A stretch of 18,130 nucleotides of DNA from Firmicutes bacterium UBA5389 (GTDB lineage Bacteria > Bacillota > DTU025): assembly GCA_002409965.1 (NCBI GenBank), contig DHON01000108.1, positions 1 to 18,130 of the forward strand. Direction: 5' to 3'. The position numbers were made by a program, and so were the translations under genes. Positions within the stretch are counted from its first letter, which is position 1; the number at the start of each line of letters is the position of its first letter. Below the pieces are notes generated by a model. That model did no database searches. It worked only from the letters and a program-made list of their open reading frames with translations, and was not told where the DNA came from. Below are positions 13,932-18,130 of the stretch, one piece after another.

Positions 13932-15383
13932 TTGAACATCAAGTCGATCATTGGCTCGGTTTCACGCATTGTTGCAGTATTTGGCGTCTTGATGCTGGCG
14001 CCGACTGCGGTGTCGCTTCTGTTCGACGAGTCCGACTGGGCGGCCTTCCTCATCTCGGCGGCAGTAACTGCAGCCGCCGGCATCGCCGGGACGCTGTTGT
14101 CGGTTCCCAGAACCAACGGGCGCATAGGCAATCGAGAAGGCATGGCCATTACCACACTGGGGTGGACGGCATGCGCGCTCTTCGGCGCCCTGCCGTTTCT
14201 TCTGGCCGGGTCCTTGGGCACGCCGGCCGATGCAGTTTTCGAGACCATGTCCGGGCTCACCACGACCGGAGCTACGGTCCTGTTGGACGTGGAAGCGCAG
14301 TCCCACGCGATCCTGTTTTGGAGATCCTTCCTCCACTGGCTCGGCGGCATGGGAATTGTAGTGCTCTCCATCGCGCTCCTGCCCGGCCTGCAGGTTGGAG
14401 GCTCTCAGCTATTCCGGGCCGAGGTTCCCGGCCCGCTGCCCGACCGCCTGGAACCGAGAATCCGCGAGACAGCGCGGCGGCTGTGGGGCATCTACATCCT
14501 GCTCACCGTGGGCGAGGCCATTCTCCTGCGTCTCTTTGGGATGCCGCTGTTCGACGCGGTGATTCACACGTTCGGAACCGTGGCCACAGGCGGATTCTCC
14601 ACGGCAAACAACAGCCTGGAGGCGTGGAATTCGCCGGCAATACATCTCACCGTCACAGCCTTCATGTTCTTGGCAGGTATGAACTTCACCCTGCACTACC
14701 GGGCGCTTCGCGGCAACTTCAAGCCCATCTCGAAAGATGATGAACTCCGTACCTACGCCGGAATCGTGCTGGCGGCGGTGGCCTTGATATCGCTGGATCT
14801 TGTGGCGCAGGCCAAGTACAGCCTGGCCGATACGCTCCGACATTCATCGTTTCAGGTGGTGTCGGTGATCACGACGACCGGCTTCACCACCGTCAACTAC
14901 GACATATGGCCTCCGCTCAGCCGGGCGATCCTGCTACTGTTGATGTTCATTGGCGGTTGCGGGGGATCCACCGGCGGAGCGATCAAAGTGGTCCGGATGA
15001 ACGTGCTGGCGAAGCATTCCATCATGGAACTCAGGAAAGCCGTCTACCCACGGCGAGTCACCGTGGTCAGGCTGAACGGCAAGGCTGTGCCTGAGGAAGT
15101 GTCCAGCGCGGTGCTGGCCTTCGTCATCCTGTACCTGTCGGTGTTCCTACTGTCGATGCTGGCCATGTCGGCCATGGGCTTGGATTTCATGAGCGCCGTG
15201 GGATCGGTGGCGGCCACTCTGGGCAACATCGGTCCGGGGTTCGGGCTAGTGGGGCCGGCGTCCAACTACTCGGCCATCCCGTCTGTAGGCAAATGGCTAC
15301 TCTCCTTCTGCATGCTCGTAGGCAGGCTGGAGGTGTACACAGTCCTCAGCCTGTTAGTGCCGGGGTTTTGGCGTAAGTCTTAG
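13932..15383 (+). CDS. trkH: Trk-type potassium uptake channel subunit TrkH
   Basis: Membrane channel/transporter for potassium (with sodium or protons), partner of TrkA encoded 11 bases upstream. It has 483 residues, full length. The four pore loops of the SKT family are visible: LTTTGATVL (109-117), FGTVATGGFS (214-223), ITTTGFTTVNYD (313-324) and TLGNIGPGFG (429-438). HWLGGMGIVVL at 135-145 and GGCGGSTGGAIKVVR at 341-355 are strong TrkH signatures. The start is TTG at 13932, preceded by AGAGG about 8 bases upstream. An ATG at 13927 is out of frame and runs into a stop after two codons. Translation is probably coupled to trkA. No c-di-AMP riboswitch-like structure is evident upstream of the pair. 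Confidence 0.96.
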   Translation: MNIKSIIGSVSRIVAVFGVLMLAPTAVSLLFDESDWAAFLISAAVTAAAGIAGTLLSVPRTNGRIGNREGMAITTLGWTACALFGALPFLLAGSLGTPADAVFETMSGLTTTGATVLLDVEAQSHAILFWRSFLHWLGGMGIVVLSIALLPGLQVGGSQLFRAEVPGPLPDRLEPRIRETARRLWGIYILLTVGEAILLRLFGMPLFDAVIHTFGTVATGGFSTANNSLEAWNSPAIHLTVTAFMFLAGMNFTLHYRALRGNFKPISKDDELRTYAGIVLAAVALISLDLVAQAKYSLADTLRHSSFQVVSVITTTGFTTVNYDIWPPLSRAILLLLMFIGGCGGSTGGAIKVVRMNVLAKHSIMELRKAVYPRRVTVVRLNGKAVPEEVSSAVLAFVILYLSVFLLSMLAMSAMGLDFMSAVGSVAATLGNIGPGFGLVGPASNYSAIPSVGKWLLSFCMLVGRLEVYTVLSLLVPGFWRKS

Positions 15384-15419
15384 GGGCGAGTCGCAGCAGG
15401 GTGATTGGGAGGCAATGAA

Positions 15420-16457
15420 GTGACAGGATCCGCGTTGGCTCTCGTCCTGGGCTCAGCGGTGGTACACGCAACCTGGAACCTGGCCGCTAAGAAGTCCAAC
15501 GGTGGAATCGCCTATGTGTTCATGGTCGCAGTGTGCGGCACCGTGTTCTGGTCGCCGCTGGGCATCTGGCTAATGCTATCTGGGCGAGCCATTGCTCCGG
15601 AAGGGTCGGTCGTCACAGCCATCATCCACATCGCCGGCAGTTCGGTGCTGCACATGGCGTACTTCGCCAGCCTTCAGAAGGGCTATCAGTGCGGGGATCT
15701 GTCGTTGGTGTATCCCCTGGCCCGAGGCACAGGCCCGCTCGTCTCCAGTATCCTGGCGATCATCCTGTACGGAGAGCGTCCGTCTATCCAGGCATTCATG
15801 GGGGCGCTGCTCATCGCGGGCGGGGCTTTCTTCCTGGCCAGCGGCGGCGAAGCCGGTAACGGGATTGACGCAGCCCCAGGCAGCGAGCGGACGGCAGCCG
15901 GGCAGACAACGGCCTCCAGACCTCATCCCGCAGCCGCCGGGCATGCAGTCGCTGGACATGCAGCCGCCGGGCATGCAGTCGCTGGACATGCAGCCGCCGG
16001 GCATGCAGCCGCTGGGCAAGGCGCCGCGATCTACTATGGGCTTCTCACCGGCGTGTTCATAGCCGCCTACACCCTGTGGGACAAGCGCGCGCTCTCTCTG
16101 GGAGGAGTGAGTCCTCTCTTCCTGGAATGGGGAACATGCCTTGGACGCTTCATCATGATGGCCCCCTGGTTCCTCCTCACCCCCGCCAGGCGCGCATCGC
16201 TCGCCGAAGCGTGGCGGGATCAGCGCAAGCCGGCCATGATCGTCGGCGCCCTGTCGCCAGTGTCGTACATGATGGTCCTGTCGGCGCTGGCTGTGTCGCC
16301 GGTGACCTACGTAGCTCCGACCCGAGAGATCAGCATTCTCCTGGGAACTCTGGCAGGAAGCCAGCTTCTGCTGGAAGGAGACCATCGCTCTCGCGTGCGG
16401 CGCTGCACGGCGGCGGCGGCAATGGCGCTCGGCGTTGCCGCGCTGGCGATTTGGTAG
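15420..16457 (+). CDS. EamA/DMT-family transporter with a repeat-expanded inter-domain loop
   Basis: Predicted ten-helix metabolite transporter; 345 residues from GTG at 15420. The GTG has GGGAGG 7 bases upstream, and that site lies inside a longer open frame starting at TTG 15405, so the longer start is rejected. The first half includes SAVVHATWNLAAKKS and SLVYPLARGTGPLVS, and the second includes YTLWDKRAL and VAPTREISILLG, which are EamA-type motifs. Between the halves is a long hydrophilic insert (about residues 140-201) containing five-residue repeats of the type A(A/V)AGH encoded by a 30-bp DNA tandem repeat. This gives an unusual histidine-containing loop between TM5 and TM6. It lies 36 bases after trkH and probably shares its transcript, though a potassium-related role is only suggested by position. 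The substrate is unknown. Confidence 0.85.
   Translation: MTGSALALVLGSAVVHATWNLAAKKSNGGIAYVFMVAVCGTVFWSPLGIWLMLSGRAIAPEGSVVTAIIHIAGSSVLHMAYFASLQKGYQCGDLSLVYPLARGTGPLVSSILAIILYGERPSIQAFMGALLIAGGAFFLASGGEAGNGIDAAPGSERTAAGQTTASRPHPAAAGHAVAGHAAAGHAVAGHAAAGHAAAGQGAAIYYGLLTGVFIAAYTLWDKRALSLGGVSPLFLEWGTCLGRFIMMAPWFLLTPARRASLAEAWRDQRKPAMIVGALSPVSYMMVLSALAVSPVTYVAPTREISILLGTLAGSQLLLEGDHRSRVRRCTAAAAMALGVAALAIW
15931..16020 (+). repeat. 30-bp tandem repeat, 3 copies, in frame within the EamA-type gene
   Basis: Copies occupy 15931-15960, 15961-15990 and 15991-16020. The first two are identical over 30 bases; the third differs at three bases near its end. Each copy consists of two similar 15-bp halves, CAGCCGCCGGGCATG and CAGTCGCTGGACATG. 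The reading frame stays open and yields alternating AAAGH and AVAGH pentapeptides. Unit lengths that are multiples of three keep the frame, so copy number can change without breaking the protein. Confidence 0.9.
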
Positions 16458-16480
16458 CCGCCAGGAGACTGCCGCGGGCG

Positions 16481-16560
16481 CGCCGAGCGCTATCGCCACC
16501 CGTCGAGCGCTGTCGCCACCCGTCGAACGCTATCGCCACCCGTCGAGCGCTATCGCCCGC
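16481..16560. repeat. 20-bp tandem repeat, 4 copies, at the 3' end of the TraX-family gene
   Basis: Four consecutive 20-base units start at 16481, 16501, 16521 and 16541, with consensus CGTCGAGCGCTATCGCCACC. Copies differ by one to a few substitutions. Each has the palindromic core AGCGCT, or AACGCT in copy 3. The repeat starts 24 bases after the EamA gene stop and runs across the stop codon of the convergent TraX-family gene at 16530, so copies 3-4 supply the last codons of that protein. The 20-bp unit is not a multiple of three. No spacers occur between copies, so it is not a CRISPR array. It could affect transcription termination between the convergent genes. Confidence 0.85.
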
Positions 16561-17267
16561 CCGATGAGATACAGCGCCCACACGTGCGCTGGGTAGAACG
16601 CATAGAACAGATACTTGGTGAAGTTGTTCTTCGGCCCGCGCTGGCCGTTGTACATGAGGATAAACGGAATTGAGAAGACCATCATCCACTGGTAGTTACG
16701 GTAGAGCAGCTGTTCCAGACTGATCCCGGGCCCCACAGGCGGCAGCGACAACGGCAGCCACATCGCCAGCGACACCAGAACGTACGCCACACTCATCCTG
16801 CGTCGTTCGCCACGGAACAGGTAGAAGACCAGGGTGAGGCCAATCCCGTACAAGCTGGCCTCGCTGAACAGAGAGAGAAAGCCCACGGCAATCGCCGCCG
16901 GCACACCGAGGCCGCGGTTACCTGTGGCGCGCGTCCACTCGATCACGCTCATCAGGCAGAGCGAGAGAGCCAGTGAGAGAAAGATGTTGTTGACGATGGG
17001 CGTATGAACCGGCGGGAAGCGATGCATGATCACGCGCGTCCCTGCGAACATGATGCCGGCCCACATGAACATCCTGAGCGTGTAGCGCAACCTGCTCCGG
17101 GTATGGTAGAACCCCTCCACCACGAAGAAGAGGAAGATCGGCGCAACGGTGCGTCCCAGCCACGTGAACCAGATGGGAGTGCCGGGAATGAAGTAGTAGA
17201 TGTGGTCCAGGAGCATAAGGCCCATTGCCAACACCTTCAGCTTGAACGCGTCTAGTCCTGTCGTCAT
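16530..17267 (-). CDS. TraX-family membrane protein
   Basis: Predicted integral membrane protein of the TraX family, named from F pilin N-acetylation in conjugation. Chromosomal TraX-like proteins are common in Firmicutes and their function is mostly unknown, perhaps acyl transfer to an envelope component. It has 245 residues from ATG at 17267 and about seven to eight hydrophobic segments. Signature stretches are LKVLAMGLMLLDHIYYF (about 10-26), LGRTVAPIFLFFVVEGFYHT (37-56), and near the C-terminus YNGQRGPKN and KYLFYAFYPAHVWALYLIGR (about 206-237). An in-frame ATG at 17294 would add nine residues, but GGGGGCGG lies just before 17267. No conjugation genes are nearby, so a transfer role is not supported. 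The last residues (ALDGWR) are encoded by the 20-bp tandem repeat. Confidence 0.88.
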   Translation of the reverse strand: MTTGLDAFKLKVLAMGLMLLDHIYYFIPGTPIWFTWLGRTVAPIFLFFVVEGFYHTRSRLRYTLRMFMWAGIMFAGTRVIMHRFPPVHTPIVNNIFLSLALSLCLMSVIEWTRATGNRGLGVPAAIAVGFLSLFSEASLYGIGLTLVFYLFRGERRRMSVAYVLVSLAMWLPLSLPPVGPGISLEQLLYRNYQWMMVFSIPFILMYNGQRGPKNNFTKYLFYAFYPAHVWALYLIGRAIALDGWR

Positions 17268-17390
17268 CGTTCCGCCCCCAAATGCCCATAGCACATCCGT
17301 GGACTCGTCATTCTTGTGCCTACTGTTCGTCTTCCAGTCTCATCATACCTCTTGTCTCCCTGTGCCCGCCAGTGCACTCGCCCCGCCCCC

Positions 17391-17406
17391 CCGGCCAGAT
17401 GGCCGG
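17391..17406. repeat. CCGGCCA-GA-TGGCCGG inverted repeat in the gap upstream of the TraX-family gene
   Basis: Seven-base arms are separated by two bases, next to a run of eight C residues (17385-17392). The repeat lies in the 204-base gap between the divergent TraX-family gene and the MFS remnant. No T-run follows on either strand, so it is not an intrinsic terminator. It may be a protein-binding palindrome. On the minus strand TATGAT (17342-17347) could be a -10 for the TraX-family gene, but no -35 supports it. Confidence 0.35.
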
Positions 17407-17471
17407 CGTGGCCCGGGCGGATTCCCTCAATAGTGGACTTGGACAACACAGCATCGGCGAGAAAGGACACT

Positions 17472-17769
17472 ATGCGAGATGCGGCAACAAGCGACTCGGT
17501 GGACTCACTGGCGCATGCATGGATGATACTGGCGATGACTGGCTTGACACTGATGATGGGGACCATTCTGGCAGTCAACATGGTGCCAAACATCGTGCTC
17601 GGGCCGTTCGCGGGCGTATTCGCCGATCGATGCGGGCAGCGTGCCTGCAACAATCGCCTACCTGTCAGTGATAGGTTTCGCAGTGCCCTTCGCGAGCACG
17701 GGCTTCACTACTTTGGTGCAGAAGGCCGGGACCTCGTTAGGGTCGTCCTTTGCGTGTTTGCGTGGCTGA
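17472..17769 (+). pseudogene. Degraded, internally deleted MFS efflux transporter
   Basis: Two pieces of a major facilitator (macrolide-efflux/MFS_3-like) protein lie side by side in different frames. The first, from ATG 17472 with GAAAGGA upstream, encodes a short N-terminus and then LAVNMVPNIVLGPFAGVFADR, the typical TM2 and following A-D-R loop of such transporters. From about 17629 similarity continues in the +1 frame with VPATIAYLSVIGFAVP and FASTGFTTLVQKA, which resembles the region around TM10, and stops at TGA 17767-17769. The intact family has about 400 residues, so most of the middle and the C-terminus are missing. The simplest account is an internal deletion plus frameshift and a 3' truncation. 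The DNA beyond it carries mobile-element-like repeats, which may explain the lost 3' end. The identification rests on short motifs. Confidence 0.6.
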
Positions 17770-17835
17770 GCGCGGTTGGCTGCATGCCCGGGCGCGTGGC
17801 AAGAACTGGGGTGCGCTGTTTTTGACAAAAGGTAC

Positions 17836-17889
17836 GGGCCATGTGCTCACATTCGGACGCGAACGTTGCAAAAAGTGAGCATATGGCCC
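17836..17889. repeat. 15-bp inverted repeat (one mismatch) with 24-base loop
   Basis: GGGCCATGTGCTCAC (17836-17850) pairs with GTGAGCATATGGCCC (17875-17889) at 14 of 15 positions. The right arm overlaps a second palindrome, ATATGG-C-CCATAT (17881-17893). No T-run follows. This is the strongest of several foldback structures in the terminal region and may be part of a mobile-element end. Confidence 0.7.
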
Positions 17890-17971
17890 ATATATACCCT
17901 TGTTGCCACCATTTACAGCCACGCTTTTGCCTTCCGGCGCGCCTCCAGCTCGCGAATTCCCATAACCTGAT

Positions 17972-18023
17972 AGCAGGTATCGGTTTTGTGGTGGATTCCT
18001 CCAGGGTTTTGCCTCTACCTGCT
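17972..18023. repeat. AGCAGGTA / TACCTGCT inverted repeat
   Basis: Perfect 8-base arms at 17972-17979 and 18016-18023 enclose 36 bases. A smaller hairpin, ACCTG-ATAG-CAGGT, overlaps the left arm. The enclosed segment contains two GGTTTTG/GGGTTTTG-like stretches. Together these could fold as a structured RNA or DNA element within the suspected mobile-element end. No known RNA family is recognised. Confidence 0.4.
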
Positions 18024-18130
18024 TGCATGTGCTCAATAATGAATGCACCTGTGTTCACTTTTGGACATTATCCGCGAAACTTCCGTCAAAAAATGAGCAT
18101 CCCAGTTTGTGCCATACGCAGCCTGCTCAA

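Larger units (their letters stand above)
17818..18130. mobile_element. Gene-free, repeat-rich end of window; probable insertion sequence end or relic (IS21-like suspected)
   Basis: No credible coding sequence is seen here, and the region is visibly more AT-rich than the rest. TGCTCA or its complement TGAGCA occurs five times (17844, 17876, 18030, 18094 and 18124) in both orientations, with a TGTTCA at 18052. Two longer units, 17843-17882 and 18051-18100, align as diverged direct repeats: GTG(C/T)TCAC(A/T)TT(C/T)GGAC, then CGCGAA or GCGAAC, then CAAAAA.TGAGCAT. Each is also an imperfect palindrome. Multiple terminal repeats starting with TG are characteristic of IS21-family ends. The family assignment rests on resemblance recalled from other genomes, and no transposase is in the window. 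If correct, the element continues to the right. Confidence 0.4.

Noticed and set aside
16481..16560. CRISPR array
   Set aside because: The 20-base units are directly adjacent with no spacers, and no cas genes are present.
16530..17267. Evidence of a conjugative element because of the TraX-family protein
   Set aside because: No relaxase, coupling protein or type IV secretion genes are in the window, and chromosomal TraX-like proteins are common outside conjugative elements.
17391..17406. Intrinsic terminator at the CCGGCCA/TGGCCGG palindrome
   Set aside because: No T-run follows on either strand, and the loop would be only two bases.
17708..18058. Minus-strand open frame of 116 codons across the repeat-rich end
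   Set aside because: It runs through inverted repeats and the MFS remnant, has no recognisable domain, and the overlapping alternative frame is equally open. Most likely non-coding.

Overview
The window is GC-rich (roughly 60%) and densely packed. Gene content and strong AGGAGG-type ribosome binding sites suggest a high-GC, probably anaerobic member of the Bacillota (Firmicutes), possibly a deep-branching or diderm lineage. This assignment is inferred from style and content; no phylogenetic marker gene is present. The solute-binding protein lacks a clear lipobox, which would fit a two-membrane cell but does not prove it.

Region 1 (about 108-10104, minus strand) is one long carbohydrate or polyol utilisation cluster transcribed right to left. 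In transcription order it holds a zinc alcohol/polyol dehydrogenase, a class II ketose-bisphosphate aldolase, an EamA-type transporter, two CUT1 sugar ABC permeases, their solute-binding protein, a xylose-isomerase-like TIM-barrel isomerase/epimerase, a second paralogous zinc dehydrogenase, a class I (DhnA/FbaB/LacD-type) aldolase, and an RpiR-type regulator with a SIS domain. A SorC-family sugar-phosphate regulator (10301-11248, plus) is divergently transcribed from the head of the cluster, and the 196-bp gap between them carries candidate promoter and operator elements. The likely logic is uptake by the ABC system, oxidation and isomerisation by the dehydrogenases and isomerase, then retro-aldol cleavage. 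No sugar kinase and no ABC ATPase are encoded here, so both would have to come from elsewhere. The substrate cannot be read from the sequence.

Region 2 (11245-16457) starts with a membrane-anchored WD40/beta-propeller protein (minus) whose stop codon overlaps that of the SorC gene. Next comes a plus-strand run: trkA, trkH (potassium uptake) and a second EamA-type transporter whose inter-domain loop contains an exact 30-bp tandem repeat. trkA appears to start at ACG: the conserved N-terminal Rossmann motif lies upstream of every canonical start codon in its frame.

Region 3 (16457-18130) holds a TraX-family membrane protein (minus), whose 3' end lies in a 20-bp tandem repeat, and a decayed, internally deleted MFS efflux gene. 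It ends in about 300 bp of gene-free, visibly more AT-rich DNA full of inverted and direct repeats around TGCTCA. That last stretch looks like the end or relic of an insertion sequence, possibly IS21-like, that continues beyond the window.
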